DNA of 64,000 bases from Limnobacter litoralis (GTDB lineage Bacteria; Pseudomonadota; Gammaproteobacteria; Burkholderiales; Burkholderiaceae_B). Shown in pieces: positions 25,780-35,599 of the stretch (the stretch's first letter is position 1; every line of letters starts with the position of its first letter). The DNA lies in the NCBI RefSeq assembly GCF_030160455.1, contig NZ_BSOJ01000015.1:310001-374000 (forward strand), in the 5' to 3' direction. Under the pieces are notes generated by a model that worked only from the letters and a program-made list of their open reading frames with translations, was not told the DNA's origin and ran no database searches. The position numbers were made by a program, and so were the translations under genes.

Positions 25780-28110
25780 ATGACACAAGTTCAAACTCGA
25801 ATTATCACCCAGTTGGCCACAGAATTGGGCGCAAGACCCGCACAAATACAGGCCGCGGTGGAATTGCTCGACGACGGAGCCACAGTGCCGTTCATCGCAC
25901 GGTACCGCAAAGAGGCCACTGGTGGACTGGACGATGCCGTATTGCGTGACCTCCTGGATCGCTTGCACTATCTGCGTGAACTGGAAGACCGGCGGGCAAC
26001 CGTTCTGGAGTCCATTCTTTCACAAGGCAAGTTGACCGATGAACTTCGCCTTGCGATTGAAAAGGCTGACAACAAACAGCTTCTGGAAGACCTCTACCTG
26101 CCCTACAAACCCAAGCGCCGCACCAGAGCACAGATCGCCCGTGAAGCGGGATTGCAAGGCTTGGCTGATGAAATTTTGAACAACCCCGAATGCCAACCAG
26201 AGCAGGAGGCCGCCAAATACCTGAATGCAGATCTGGGTGTTGCTGACATCAAGGCCGCCCTGGAAGGCGCCAGAGATATTCTCGCTGAACAGTTTTCAGA
26301 AAACGCCGAGTTACTGGCCCACATCCGAAAAACCCTGCTAGAGCGCGGTGCCGTTCGATCTCAGGTCGTCGAGGGTCAAGAAAACGAAGGAGCCAAGTTC
26401 CGAGATTATTTCAACCATCAGGAACCCTTGTCTCAGGTGGCATCACATCGGATGCTGGCCATGCTCCGTGGCCGTGATCAGGGTTATTTGACACTTAAAA
26501 TTGATCTGCCCGAGTTCTGGTCACTCGAAAATCCGCGGGCGCCCCACCCTTTTGAAGCCACTGTGGCCTCCTTGTCACGCATCCAGTTGTCTGACGCGCC
26601 GAGGGGAAACTTCCTGGCGGATGTTTGTCGCTGGACCTGGCGCGTCAAGCTCGCCAGCTCCATGGAAAGTGAAATGCTGTCACACCTGCGCGACCAGGCT
26701 CAAAACGAAGCCATTCTTGTTTTTGGGCGCAATTTGAAAGACCTGTTGCTGGCTGCACCAGCCGGCGCGAAAGCCACGATGGGCCTTGACCCAGGCATTC
26801 GGACGGGTGTAAAAGTGGCCGTGGTAGACAGCACAGGCCAAGTGTTGGAAACCACCACCGTGTACCCACACGAGCCCCGAAAGCAATGGAACGAATCCAT
26901 CGCCGTGCTGGCAGCACTGTGCAACAAGCACCAGGTGGCACTGATTGCAATCGGCAATGGCACGGCCAGCCGCGAGACCGACCAATTGGTGACCGACATG
27001 CTGCAGCAGTTTAAAAACCTGAACGCCACCAAAGTCATGGTGTCTGAAGCAGGTGCCTCCGTGTATTCTGCTTCTGCACTGGCCTCCAGCGAGCTTCCAG
27101 AGCTCGACGTCAGCCTGCGTGGCGCAGTGTCGATTGCTCGACGTCTTCAGGACCCACTGGCCGAGCTCGTAAAAATCGACCCGAAATCAATCGGTGTCGG
27201 TCAATATCAGCACGACGTGGATCAACGTCAGTTGTCGGGCCGCCTGGACGCGGTGGTAGAGGACTGTGTGAACGCAGTGGGTGTAGAACTGAACACCGCA
27301 TCAGAGGCACTGCTTGCCAGAGTCTCCGGACTCAACAGCACAGTGGCCCGATCTGTGGTCGCCTACCGCAACAGCAATGGCCGTTTCAATAGCAGAGCCG
27401 ACCTGAAAAAGGTGCCTCGCCTTGGCGACAAAACCTTTGAGCAAGCAGCTGGCTTTCTTCGAATTCATGGTGCAAGCAACCCCTTGGATGCCTCAGCCGT
27501 TCACCCTGAGGCCTATGGAATCGTCGAAAAAATTGCAGTGAAAGTGGGGCAACCTGTCGACAAACTCATTGGCAACAGCCAAGTGTTGAAAGGCTTGAAA
27601 CCCGAAGAGTTCGTCGATGAGCGATTTGGCTTACCCACCATCAAAGACATTCTGGGCGAAATTGAAAAGCCAGGCCGCGACCCACGGCCCAGTTTCAAAA
27701 CAGCCAAGTTTGATGACAAAGTGCACACGCTTCAAGACCTGAAGCCAGGCATGATGCTCGAAGGCGTGGTCACCAACGTTGCCAACTTTGGCGCTTTCGT
27801 AGACATTGGTGTTCATCAGGACGGCTTGGTGCATATTTCCGCACTGGCCAATACGTTTGTGAAAGATCCACACAGCGTGGTCAAGGCTGGGGATGTGGTC
27901 AAGGTCAAAGTGCTGGAAGTGGACATTCCACGAAAGCGGATTGCCTTGACCATGCGGCTCGGCGACGAAGCGCCCCGGGCATCAGCATCAGCTCCAAAAC
28001 ACAGATCGGCAGATCAAGCCAGACCGAGCTCAGCACCTCGATCTGATCGCAACTCGGCGCCTGCAAACAACGCGTTTGCAGCGGCGTTTGCAAAGGCGAG
28101 GCAGAAGTAA
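25780..28110 (+). CDS. tex: Transcription accessory protein Tex
   Basis: Conserved RNA-binding protein that helps transcription at stressful loci. N-terminal HTH-like helices ([26 protein letters not shown]), an RNase-H-like YqgF domain ([17 protein letters not shown], about residue 333), a helix-hairpin-helix region ([19 protein letters not shown]) and a C-terminal S1 domain ([20 protein letters not shown], about 660-730) are all present. 776 residues, normal length. The tail after the S1 domain is rich in Ser, Ala and Arg. Downstream lies the palindromic repeat region. Confidence 0.96.
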   Translation: MTQVQTRIITQLATELGARPAQIQAAVELLDDGATVPFIARYRKEATGGLDDAVLRDLLDRLHYLRELEDRRATVLESILSQGKLTDELRLAIEKADNKQLLEDLYLPYKPKRRTRAQIAREAGLQGLADEILNNPECQPEQEAAKYLNADLGVADIKAALEGARDILAEQFSENAELLAHIRKTLLERGAVRSQVVEGQENEGAKFRDYFNHQEPLSQVASHRMLAMLRGRDQGYLTLKIDLPEFWSLENPRAPHPFEATVASLSRIQLSDAPRGNFLADVCRWTWRVKLASSMESEMLSHLRDQAQNEAILVFGRNLKDLLLAAPAGAKATMGLDPGIRTGVKVAVVDSTGQVLETTTVYPHEPRKQWNESIAVLAALCNKHQVALIAIGNGTASRETDQLVTDMLQQFKNLNATKVMVSEAGASVYSASALASSELPELDVSLRGAVSIARRLQDPLAELVKIDPKSIGVGQYQHDVDQRQLSGRLDAVVEDCVNAVGVELNTASEALLARVSGLNSTVARSVVAYRNSNGRFNSRADLKKVPRLGDKTFEQAAGFLRIHGASNPLDASAVHPEAYGIVEKIAVKVGQPVDKLIGNSQVLKGLKPEEFVDERFGLPTIKDILGEIEKPGRDPRPSFKTAKFDDKVHTLQDLKPGMMLEGVVTNVANFGAFVDIGVHQDGLVHISALANTFVKDPHSVVKAGDVVKVKVLEVDIPRKRIALTMRLGDEAPRASASAPKHRSADQARPSSAPRSDRNSAPANNAFAAAFAKARQK

Positions 28111-28118
28111 GGCCTTGG

Positions 28119-28185
28119 TTGCTGAGTCGGCTGTTGCTGGGTCGGCTTTTGCTGGGTCGGCTTTTGCAGGGTTGGCTATTGCAGG
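28119..28185. repeat. 15-bp tandem repeat, about 4.5 copies
   Basis: Units at 28119-28133, 28134-28148, 28149-28163 and 28164-28178, followed by a partial unit to 28185. The repeat is close to TTGCTGGGTCGGCTT; units 2 and 3 are identical, units 1 and 4 differ by two and four bases. The tract begins 8 bp after the tex stop and its last partial unit runs into the outer arm of the first palindrome. Confidence 0.9.
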
Positions 28186-28371
28186 TGTACATGTCACTTG
28201 CGCTTGGTTTGCCCGAAATGACGCTGTTCCGAACCCTGGCTTTGGAAGCCCGAGCGACAACTCGTGGCTTTGCAAGCCACTCAGACATGTCGCAGGTCGG
28301 GCATGTTCCAAAGCTGCGGATTCCGAGCAGCCGGGCAACCCTGAATCGCGCTGCGTGACACACCCACCTGC
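28181..28371. repeat. Large concentric palindrome, copy 1
   Basis: About 190 bp that is self-complementary around a centre near 28276. The outer arm GCAGGTG-N4-TGTCAC (28181-28197) pairs with GTGACA-N4-CACCTGC (28355-28371). Intermediate arms around TTTGCCCG (28208-28215) and CGGGCAA (28332-28338) pair next, with mismatches. The core at 28240-28313 is the conserved part. It has no open frame with family similarity. In RNA from either strand it would fold into one long interrupted hairpin. Confidence 0.75.
28240..28313 (-). repeat. Conserved palindromic core, copy 1 (inverted)
   Basis: Plus-strand pairing arms: CTTTGGAA (28240-28247) with TTCCAAAG (28306-28313), GCCCGA (28248-28253) with TCGGGC (28297-28302), GCGAC (28254-28258) with GTCGC (28289-28293), and an inner hairpin GTGGCTT-TGC-AAGCCAC (28264-28280). 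Read on the minus strand it aligns base by base with copy 2 at 28572-28647. The two inner hairpins have different stem sequences, and one outer pair is exchanged. Confidence 0.85.
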
Positions 28372-28506
28372 AAAGCCTGACCACGCGGAACACTGGTAGA
28401 GGGATTCAAACCAATCTGCTGACCTGCTGACCTGCTGACCTGCTGACCAACTCAGCTTGACCCTCATTGCACTGTTCACCAACTTTGACCGACGCCTCGG
28501 TCTGCT
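28372..28506. other. Spacer between the palindromes, with an 8-bp tandem repeat
   Basis: 135 bp of non-coding DNA joining the two large palindromes. The only structure I see is TGCTGACC repeated four times without a break at 28417-28448. No promoter or gene could be supported. Confidence 0.7.
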
Positions 28507-28710
28507 CCAAGCGCACTGCCCGGTCTGTCGCAGCCCAATTCAAGAATTGCCCCACCTATGTTGACTCGCAGCCTTGGAATATGCCCGACCTGCGACTTGT
28601 CTGAGCCCCGGCTTTACCGGGGCGAGTTGTCGCTCGGGCTTCCAAGGCCAGAGGCAATTACAAGTTGAATGGGCAATTCAAGGGAAAGACAGACCGGGCA
28701 GTGCGCTTGG
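28507..28710. repeat. Large concentric palindrome, copy 2 (MITE-like)
   Basis: A 204-bp element bounded by perfect 23-bp inverted repeats: 28507-28529 (begins CCAAGCGCACTGCCC) and 28688-28710 (ends GGGCAGTGCGCTTGG). Inside, GAATTGCCC (28544-28552) pairs with GGGCAATTC (28671-28679), and the core at 28572-28647 sits at the centre. All layers have nearly the same centre (28608-28612). The size and terminal inverted repeats recall a non-autonomous mobile element, but I see no target-site duplication. Confidence 0.8.
28572..28647 (+). repeat. Conserved palindromic core, copy 2
   Basis: Arms CCTTGGAA (28572-28579) with TTCCAAGG (28640-28647), GCCCGA (28583-28588) with TCGGGC (28634-28639), GCGAC (28592-28596) with GTCGC (28629-28633), and inner hairpin CCCCGG-CTTTA-CCGGGG (28606-28622). 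It aligns with the reverse complement of 28240-28313 at about 80 percent identity or better; differences in the stems keep base pairing. Confidence 0.85.
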
Positions 28711-28810
28711 GGTAATCTAAGCAGTGCGCTTGGGGCAATCTAAGCAGTGCGATTGGGGCAATCTAAGCAGTGCGATTGGGGCAATCTAAGCAGTGCGATT
28801 GGGGCAATTT
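28698..28810. repeat. 23-bp tandem repeat, about 4.9 copies
   Basis: Units start at 28698, 28721, 28744, 28767 and 28790 (the last one partial). Unit GCAGTGCGATTGGGGCAATC plus TAA; units 1 and 2 have C for A at position 9, and unit 1 has T at position 16. The first unit includes the end of the right arm of palindrome 2 and the tract ends 10 bp before the zapE stop codon. Confidence 0.92.
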
Positions 28811-28820
28811 GGACAGCAGT

Positions 28821-29912
28821 CTAAAGCCGCACTGCACTGCGCTTCGGCGAATCCAGATATTCCTGACTCTGCATTTCCACGATGCGACTCACCGTGCGAA
28901 CAAACTCGTGTGCCATGGCCCCTTCAACATAGAGTTCTTCCGGCTCAACTTCAGCCGACATGATCAGCTTAAGCTTGTGATCGTAAAAAACATCGATGAG
29001 CCACGTAAATCGGCGTGCCTCGGAAGCCATACCTGCGCCCATTTTAGGCACACCGGACAAAATAACGGTTTGGAATTGACTTGCAATTTCAAGGTAGTCA
29101 TTCTGTGAACGAGGCCCGCCACACAGCGTCGGAAAATCAAACCAGATGACGCTACCCGCTCGCTTGACAGCACGAATCTTTCGCGACTCAATTTCCAGAA
29201 CTGGGTCTTCCTCTTCAGTTTCCGCCAGCTGCTTGAAAGCGCCAATCACAAGACGGTCCGTCTCGTCATTCAAGGGGGTCAGGTAGGTGTGTAATTTGGA
29301 CAGGGTACGACGACGATAATCAGTGCCCACATCCACATTGATCACATCGAGGTTGCTGTTCAACAATTCAATGGCTGGCAGCAGGCGGTCACGATGCAGG
29401 CCATCCGGGTACAAATCGTCCGGCTTGTAATTCGAGGTCATCAAAAAAGTGACACCGTTGGCGAACAGGCGATCAAGCAGACGGTACAGGATCATCGCAT
29501 CGGCGATGTCTGACACGTGAAACTCGTCAAAGCAGATCAGCCTATATCTTTTGGCAATTCGGTTCGCGACCTCGTCCAAGGGGTCTTTGATGCCTTTCAG
29601 ATCATCCAGTTCGGCGTGTACGCCACGCATAAACTCATGAAAATGCAGGCGCACCTTTCGTTTAACCTTGACGCTGTTGTAGAAGCAATCCATCAAAAAG
29701 CTTTTACCGCGCCCCACGCCACCCCACAAATAGAGCCCCTTGGGCACTGCTGGCCGATTGATCAGCTTTTTAATGACACTGCTGCGTGCTTTTTTATACA
29801 CGACAAATTCGTCATAAAAAATCTGCATGCGATCGACTGCTGCCTGTTGAGCGGCGTCGGCGGTGTAACCGCGGTCTTTTAACGCTTGTGCGTAATATTC
29901 TTGTACGTTCAC
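28821..29912 (-). CDS. zapE: Cell division protein ZapE (AFG1-like ATPase)
   Basis: P-loop ATPase that associates with the Z-ring in E. coli. Walker A is in YLWGGVGRGKSFLMD (about residues 62-72), Walker B in LICFDEFHVSDIADAMIL, and LTSNYKPDDLYPDGLHRDRLLPAI is typical of the AFG1 family. 363 residues, usual length. The start is GTG (29912); the following NVQEYYAQAL matches family N-termini, so I kept it despite a poor ribosome-binding site. In Burkholderiales zapE commonly follows odhA-odhB-lpdA, as here. Its 3' end borders the repeat region. Confidence 0.94.
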   Translation of the reverse strand: MNVQEYYAQALKDRGYTADAAQQAAVDRMQIFYDEFVVYKKARSSVIKKLINRPAVPKGLYLWGGVGRGKSFLMDCFYNSVKVKRKVRLHFHEFMRGVHAELDDLKGIKDPLDEVANRIAKRYRLICFDEFHVSDIADAMILYRLLDRLFANGVTFLMTSNYKPDDLYPDGLHRDRLLPAIELLNSNLDVINVDVGTDYRRRTLSKLHTYLTPLNDETDRLVIGAFKQLAETEEEDPVLEIESRKIRAVKRAGSVIWFDFPTLCGGPRSQNDYLEIASQFQTVILSGVPKMGAGMASEARRFTWLIDVFYDHKLKLIMSAEVEPEELYVEGAMAHEFVRTVSRIVEMQSQEYLDSPKRSAVRL

Positions 29913-29931
29913 GATGAATTTGCCGATACAT

Positions 29932-29971
29932 CAAAAGAATCGGCTGAGAATCCTTTGGATTCCCAGCCGAT
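29932..29971 (-). terminator. Rho-independent terminator after lpdA
   Basis: On the minus strand ATCGGCTGGGAATCC, a short loop AAA, and GGATTCTCAGCCGAT form a 15-bp stem with one mismatch, followed by TCTTTT. It lies 28 bp after the lpdA stop codon and just before zapE, so it separates the two transcripts. Confidence 0.85.
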
Positions 29972-29998
29972 AGCCGTCGTTGCTTCAACCAAACACGA

Positions 29999-31435
29999 TT
30001 ACATGTTCAGTTGACGCTTGTCGCAAGCCAGGGCAGCCTCTTTCACCACTTCGGACAAACTCGGATGTGCATGGCAAATGCGCCCAATGTCCTCAGAAGC
30101 CGCCTTGAACTCCATGGCCATCACCGCCTCAGCAATGAGATCAGAGGCATGCGAGTTGATAATGTGCACACCCAGAACTTCATCGGTGGTGGCATCCGCC
30201 AACACTTTGACAAAGCCCTGTGAGTCGCCCTGCCCCAGCGCACGGCCGTTGGCCATAAACGGAAACTGACCCGCCTTGTACTGGCGTCCTTCGGCTTTCA
30301 ATTGCTGTTCAGTCTTACCCACCCAAGCCACTTCGGGCGACGTATAAATCACCCAGGGCACGGTGTCGTAGTTGCAATGGCCTGCTTGACCTGCCAATAT
30401 TTCAGCCACCATGACGCCCTCTTCTTCGGCCTTGTGAGCCAACATGGCACCACGAATAACGTCGCCGATGGCATAGACGCCTGCCGTCAAGGTCTGACAG
30501 TGCGCATCCACATCGATCTGACCACGCTCATTGGTTTTCAAGCCAATGGCTTCAAGGTTCAGGCCATCCGTGTTTGGAATGCGCCCAACAGAGACGATCA
30601 GCTTGTCACAAACCATTTGCTGGTCTTTGCCATCCGCGTCTTTGTACTTGACGGTTACCTGCTTCTTGGTGGTTTTGACCTCTTCAATTTTCACACCGAG
30701 GTTGAACTTCAGACCTTGCTTGGTGAAAATCTTTTGCATTTCCTTGGCAACGCCTTCATCGGCTGCAGCCAGAAACTGCGGCATGGCTTCGAGTACGGTG
30801 ACGTCTGAACCCAAACGACGCCAGACAGAACCCAGCTCCAGCCCAATCACACCGGCACCAATGACACCCAACTTCTTGGGAACAGCACCAAATTTCAGTG
30901 CACCTTCATTGTCGCAAATCATGTCATTGTCGACAGGAACACCCGGCAAATGGCGCGCTTTGGAGCCAGTGGCTATGATCACGTTTTTCGCAGTGATCAC
31001 CTCTTCACCCTTGGCACCCGTCACCTTGACCTGCACACCCGCGTCGGTTTTACCCACAAAGCTGGCCCAGCCATTCACCAAAGTCACCTTGTTCTTCTTG
31101 AACAGGAACTTGATGCCACCGGTCATCTTGTCGACGATAGAATCTTTGCGGGCGATCATTTTGGCCACATCCATCTTCGCACCAGTCACAGAAATGCCAT
31201 GGTCTTCGGCATGGTGACTGATTTTTTCGAATTCTTCAGATGAGGCCAGCAGGGCCTTGGACGGGATGCAACCCACGTTCAGGCAGGTACCGCCCAGACG
31301 TGGTTCACCCTTGGGATCATCATAGGGATTGCCTTCCACGCAAGCCACTTTCATACCCAATTGACCAGCCCGAATTGCCGCTATGTAGCCCCCAGGGCCG
31401 GCACCAATCACCAACACATCGTAATCTGCACTCAT
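29999..31435 (-). CDS. lpdA: Dihydrolipoyl dehydrogenase (E3) of 2-oxoglutarate dehydrogenase
   Basis: FAD enzyme that reoxidises the dihydrolipoyl arm using NAD+. FAD-binding [21 protein letters not shown] at the N-terminus, the redox disulfide in [13 protein letters not shown], an NAD-binding [18 protein letters not shown], and the C-terminal dimer interface with the catalytic His-Glu pair in [16 protein letters not shown]. 478 residues. It has no fused lipoyl domain, unlike the pyruvate-complex E3 of several Burkholderiales. Follows odhB by 12 bp; last gene of odhA-odhB-lpdA and followed by a terminator. Confidence 0.95.
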   Translation of the reverse strand: MSADYDVLVIGAGPGGYIAAIRAGQLGMKVACVEGNPYDDPKGEPRLGGTCLNVGCIPSKALLASSEEFEKISHHAEDHGISVTGAKMDVAKMIARKDSIVDKMTGGIKFLFKKNKVTLVNGWASFVGKTDAGVQVKVTGAKGEEVITAKNVIIATGSKARHLPGVPVDNDMICDNEGALKFGAVPKKLGVIGAGVIGLELGSVWRRLGSDVTVLEAMPQFLAAADEGVAKEMQKIFTKQGLKFNLGVKIEEVKTTKKQVTVKYKDADGKDQQMVCDKLIVSVGRIPNTDGLNLEAIGLKTNERGQIDVDAHCQTLTAGVYAIGDVIRGAMLAHKAEEEGVMVAEILAGQAGHCNYDTVPWVIYTSPEVAWVGKTEQQLKAEGRQYKAGQFPFMANGRALGQGDSQGFVKVLADATTDEVLGVHIINSHASDLIAEAVMAMEFKAASEDIGRICHAHPSLSEVVKEAALACDKRQLNM

Positions 31436-31447
31436 GTCAAAAACTCC

Positions 31448-32716
31448 TTACAGATCAAGCAGCAAGCGGGCTGGATCTTCCAGGGCTTCCTTCATGGCAA
31501 CAAGACCCAGTACAGCTTCACGACCATCGATGATTCGGTGGTCGTAGCTCATGGCCAAGTAGTTCATCGGACGAATCACGATCTCGCCGTTTTCAACAAC
31601 TGCGCGATCTTTCGTGGCGTGAATGCCCAGAATGGCGGACTGGGGCGGGTTGATAATGGGCGTCGACAACATGGAGCCAAATACGCCACCGTTGGAAATG
31701 GAGAAGGTACCGCCAGTCAGCTCATCGAGTGTCAACTTGCCGTCTTTGGCCTTCTGGCCAAACTCAGCGATTTTTTGCTCGATGTCGGCCAAGCTCATTT
31801 GATCCGCGTTGCGCAGAATGGGCACCACCAGTCCACGGGGAGAACCCACTGCGATACCGATGTCGAAGTAGCCGTGATACACGATGTCGCTGCCATCTAC
31901 CGAAGCATTCAACACAGGGTACTTTTTCAGCGCAGCCACTGCGGCCTTGACAAAGAAGCTCATGAAGCCAAGCTTGACACCGTGCTCTTTCTCGAACTTG
32001 TCTTTGTACTTGTTACGAAGATCCATGACTGGCTTCATATTGACTTCGTTGAAGGTGGTCAGAATCGCGTTGGTTTGCTGAGATTGCACCAGACGCTCAG
32101 CGACTCGGGCACGCAGACGGCTCATTGGCACACGCTGCTCAGGACGACCATCGATCAGTGTTGAAAGGTCGAGTGGTGCCTTGACTTCCGGCAACAATGA
32201 AACTGGCTTGGCGGCAGGTGCAGGTGCAGCGGCGGGCTTTGCAGCAGGCGCATTCATGGCACCGATAACGTCACCCTTGGTGATACGGCCATCTTTGCCA
32301 GTGCCTGAGACCTGTCCGGCTGACAGATTGTTTTCTGCCATCATCTTGGCGGCAGATGGCATGGCCACCGCGCCAGAAGCTGGTGCAGCAGGCGCTGCGG
32401 CAGGCGCTGCAGCAGCAACGGGAGCCTCTGCTGGAGCGGCAGGCGCCGCAGCCGGTGCAGATGCACCTGCAGTGGCCTCAGTGTCAATTTTCGCGAGCAG
32501 CTGACCCGCCACCACGGTGGCACCATCGGCTTGCAGAATTTCCACGATCACACCAGCTGAGGGTGCGGGCACTTCCAGCACCACTTTGTCAGTTTCAATG
32601 TCGATGATGTTTTCATCGCGCTTGACCGCGTCACCGACTTTCTTGTTCCAGGTTAACAGCGTTGCCTCAGCGACAGATTCGGACAATTGAGGAACAACGA
32701 CTTCTACGATAGCCAT
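31448..32716 (-). CDS. odhB: 2-oxoglutarate dehydrogenase E2, dihydrolipoyl succinyltransferase
   Basis: Core of the complex that makes succinyl-CoA. One lipoyl domain (residues 1-76, lipoyl lysine in [14 protein letters not shown]), then a flexible Ala/Pro linker (about residues 80-120), a peripheral-subunit-binding domain ([20 protein letters not shown]), a second linker and the catalytic domain with [17 protein letters not shown] near the C-terminus. 422 residues. The low-complexity linker DNA produces long spurious frames on both strands. Between odhA and lpdA. Confidence 0.96.
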   Translation of the reverse strand: MAIVEVVVPQLSESVAEATLLTWNKKVGDAVKRDENIIDIETDKVVLEVPAPSAGVIVEILQADGATVVAGQLLAKIDTEATAGASAPAAAPAAPAEAPVAAAAPAAAPAAPASGAVAMPSAAKMMAENNLSAGQVSGTGKDGRITKGDVIGAMNAPAAKPAAAPAPAAKPVSLLPEVKAPLDLSTLIDGRPEQRVPMSRLRARVAERLVQSQQTNAILTTFNEVNMKPVMDLRNKYKDKFEKEHGVKLGFMSFFVKAAVAALKKYPVLNASVDGSDIVYHGYFDIGIAVGSPRGLVVPILRNADQMSLADIEQKIAEFGQKAKDGKLTLDELTGGTFSISNGGVFGSMLSTPIINPPQSAILGIHATKDRAVVENGEIVIRPMNYLAMSYDHRIIDGREAVLGLVAMKEALEDPARLLLDL

Positions 32717-32743
32717 TTGATTTTTTCCTTTTGAATTCTTCGA

Positions 32744-35599
32744 TTATTTGGTGATCACAAAACCCTTGAGCTTGCCGAACGCCGCATCCAGCAGCGCTTT
32801 CTGCTGCTCGTTGTGCTTGGCATAATAGCCGACCGCTGGCGACGCTGACGCAGGGCGTCCAGCATAGCCAAGGCGCTGGCCTTCGCTCAGGTTCTCAAGA
32901 ATGTTGTGCTGAATCTGGAACCAGGGACCCTGGTTTTGTGGTTCGTCTTGACACCACACCACCTCGGTCAGGTTCGGATACTTTCTCAGTTCGGCACCCA
33001 ATGACTTGTGTGGGAACGGATAAAGCTGCTCGACTCGAATAATCGCAACGTCTTTGAGGTTTCTCTCACGGCGGCTTGCCACCAGGTCGTAATACACCCG
33101 ACCAGAACACAGCACCGCACGCTTGATTTTGGCTGTATCCACTTCTTGTGTTTCACCGATGACGGTGTGGAAGTGGCCACGAGACAGGTCTTGCAGCGTA
33201 GAAACAGCCTCTTTGTGACGCAACAGAGACTTCGGCGTGAAGATGACCAATGGCTTGCGGAACAAGCGGATCATCTGGCGACGAAGCAAATGGAAAATCT
33301 GCGCAGGTGTTGTCGGCTGACACACCTGGATATTGTTTTCAGCGCAAAGCTGCAAATAACGTTCAATGCGTGCAGAGGAGTGCTCAGGGCCCTGGCCTTC
33401 GTAGCCGTGTGGCAACATCATGGTCAAGCCAGAGGCACGGCCCCACTTCACTTCGCCAGAGGAAATGAACTGATCGATTACCACTTGCGCGCCGTTGGCG
33501 AAGTCACCAAACTGGGCTTCCCAAATCACCAGCGCATTGGGCTCTGCAGTGGAGTAACCGTATTCGAAACCAAGCACTGCCTCTTCAGACAATACAGAAT
33601 CGATCACAGTGAATGGCCCCTGCCCTTCAGCCACATTCTCCAGCGGAATGTAGGTGCCTTCGTTCCATTTTTCGCGACCTTGGTGGTGCAGCACCGCATG
33701 ACGGTGTGTGAAAGTACCACGACCACAGTCCTGACCGGTGATTCGAACGGCGTAACCAGACGACACCAGTGACGCAAAGGCCAGGTGTTCGCCCATACCC
33801 CAGTCCAGCGGTGTTTCACCACGGCCCATGGCTGCGCGGTCAGCCACCACTTTTTGAACCAGTGGATGCAGCTTGAAGTTTTCAGGAATGGAGGTAATAC
33901 GCTCGGACAAACGACGCAACTCGGCAGAAGGCACTGAGGTGTCTGCCGCATCCGTCCATTTCTTGCCCAGGTAGGGAGACCAGTCTACTGCGAACTTGCT
34001 TTTGTAATTGGTGAGCACAGGATCACGACTGTGCTTGCCGGAGTCCATGGCTGCACGGAAGTCGGCAATCATTTTCTCGGCGTCGTCTGCTGTGATGACC
34101 TTTTGCATGGCCAGACGCTCAGCGTACAGCGCGCGAGTGCCTGGGTGCTGTGCAATTTTTTTGTACATCAGAGGCTGAGTAACAGCCGGTGTGTCTTGCT
34201 CGTTGTGACCCAGTTTGCGGAAACACACGATGTCGATCACGATGTCTTGCTGGAACGTCATCCGGAAATCCAGCGCCAGCTGGGTTGCGAAGATGACCGC
34301 CTCGGGATCGTCGCCATTGACGTGAAACACGGGGGCCTCAATCATCTTGACCACATCAGTACAGTACAGCGTTGAACGGCTGTCACGAGGATCCGATGTT
34401 GTAAACCCGATCTGGTTGTTGATCACGATGTGCACTGTGCCGCCCGTGCCATAACCGCGCGTGTGAACCAGGTTCAAGGTTTCCATGATGACACCCTGAC
34501 CAGCGAAAGCCGCATCGCCGTGCACCAGCACTGGCAACACTTGCTTGCCTTCTTTGTCGCCGCGTCGTTCCTGACGCGCTTTTACCGAACCTTCAACCAC
34601 GGGGTTGACGATTTCAAGGTGAGAGGGGTTAAAAGCCAGCGAGAGGTGAACGGGGCCGCCAGGGGTGCTGACATCTGACGAGAAACCTTGGTGATACTTG
34701 ACGTCACCCGCAGGCAAATCATCAGCGTGCTTGCCTTCGAATTCTTCAAAAAGCTGGCTTGGGCTTTTACCCAGTGTGTTGACCAACACGTTCAAACGAC
34801 CACGGTGGGCCATACCGATCACGATTTCCTGAATGCCTTCGGTGCCGGCGCGCTGGATGATCTCGTCGATCGAAGCGATGAAGGATTCACCCCCTTCCAG
34901 AGAGAAACGCTTTTGACCCACGTAACGGGTATGCAGATAGCGCTCAAGACCTTCAGCGGCGGTCAAACGATCGAGAATACGAAGCTTCTGGTCAGCAGTC
35001 AGGCTGGCTGTGCCCAGTGAGCCTTCGATGCGCTCTTGAATCCAGCGCTTCTGAGCCGGATCGTTGATGTGCATGTATTCAACGCCGATGGATCGACAAT
35101 AGGTGTCACGCAACGCCTTCACGATTTCGCGAAGGGTCATTTGATCCTGGCCAAAATAGGTGTTGGTGGCTGAGAACGTGATGTCCATGTCGGCCTCGGT
35201 AAGGCCGTAAAAAGCGGGATCAAGCTCTGGAATTTCAGGGCGTTCCTGACGCTTCAATGGATCAAGATCGGCGAACCGTGAGCCCAAAAAGCGGTAGGCC
35301 GCGATGATGGACTGCACGTGCACCTGCTTTTTGGCGACTTCGAGGTCAGCGGACTGAACCTGAGGCTGAATGAAGCCTTTTTTGGCACGCTGGGCAAACG
35401 ACTGCACCACGGGCGCATGGGCCACGTCACGCTCGTTGACTTCACCATGCGATGAAGGCACCAACTGCATTTGGTCAAAGTAGGCCCGCCATTTTTCTGG
35501 CACGGAACCGGGGTTGTCTAAATAGGCCTCGTACAGTTCTTCAACGTAGGGCGCATTGCCCCCGAACAAATACGAGTTTTGCTGAAAAGATCGCATCAT
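32744..35599 (-). CDS. odhA: 2-oxoglutarate dehydrogenase E1
   Basis: Thiamine-diphosphate enzyme decarboxylating 2-oxoglutarate. The N-terminal E2-binding segment is YLFGGNAPYVEELYEAYLDNP, followed by EYMHINDPAQKRWIQERIE, MAHRGRLNVLVNTLGKSP, the ThDP-binding HGDAAFAGQGVIMETLNL, and NGDDPEAVIFATQLALDFR. The C-terminal part has CQDEPQNQGPWFQIQ. 951 residues against about 933 in E. coli. The ATG pair at 35599/35596 follows AAGGTGAAG. First gene of odhA-odhB-lpdA. Confidence 0.97.
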   Translation of the reverse strand: MMRSFQQNSYLFGGNAPYVEELYEAYLDNPGSVPEKWRAYFDQMQLVPSSHGEVNERDVAHAPVVQSFAQRAKKGFIQPQVQSADLEVAKKQVHVQSIIAAYRFLGSRFADLDPLKRQERPEIPELDPAFYGLTEADMDITFSATNTYFGQDQMTLREIVKALRDTYCRSIGVEYMHINDPAQKRWIQERIEGSLGTASLTADQKLRILDRLTAAEGLERYLHTRYVGQKRFSLEGGESFIASIDEIIQRAGTEGIQEIVIGMAHRGRLNVLVNTLGKSPSQLFEEFEGKHADDLPAGDVKYHQGFSSDVSTPGGPVHLSLAFNPSHLEIVNPVVEGSVKARQERRGDKEGKQVLPVLVHGDAAFAGQGVIMETLNLVHTRGYGTGGTVHIVINNQIGFTTSDPRDSRSTLYCTDVVKMIEAPVFHVNGDDPEAVIFATQLALDFRMTFQQDIVIDIVCFRKLGHNEQDTPAVTQPLMYKKIAQHPGTRALYAERLAMQKVITADDAEKMIADFRAAMDSGKHSRDPVLTNYKSKFAVDWSPYLGKKWTDAADTSVPSAELRRLSERITSIPENFKLHPLVQKVVADRAAMGRGETPLDWGMGEHLAFASLVSSGYAVRITGQDCGRGTFTHRHAVLHHQGREKWNEGTYIPLENVAEGQGPFTVIDSVLSEEAVLGFEYGYSTAEPNALVIWEAQFGDFANGAQVVIDQFISSGEVKWGRASGLTMMLPHGYEGQGPEHSSARIERYLQLCAENNIQVCQPTTPAQIFHLLRRQMIRLFRKPLVIFTPKSLLRHKEAVSTLQDLSRGHFHTVIGETQEVDTAKIKRAVLCSGRVYYDLVASRRERNLKDVAIIRVEQLYPFPHKSLGAELRKYPNLTEVVWCQDEPQNQGPWFQIQHNILENLSEGQRLGYAGRPASASPAVGYYAKHNEQQKALLDAAFGKLKGFVITK

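Noticed and set aside
28030-28482. 150-codon minus-strand frame with repeated PAKADPA-type peptide downstream of tex
   Set aside because: The peptide repeat is only the translation of the 15-bp DNA repeat; frame runs into tex and has no support as a gene.
28507-28710. Insertion sequence remnant
   Set aside because: Terminal inverted repeats are present but no transposase fragment and no target duplication were seen; a MITE-like origin stays open, an IS is not supported.
28119-28810. CRISPR array
   Set aside because: The repeats are contiguous tandem copies without spacers, and no cas genes are near.
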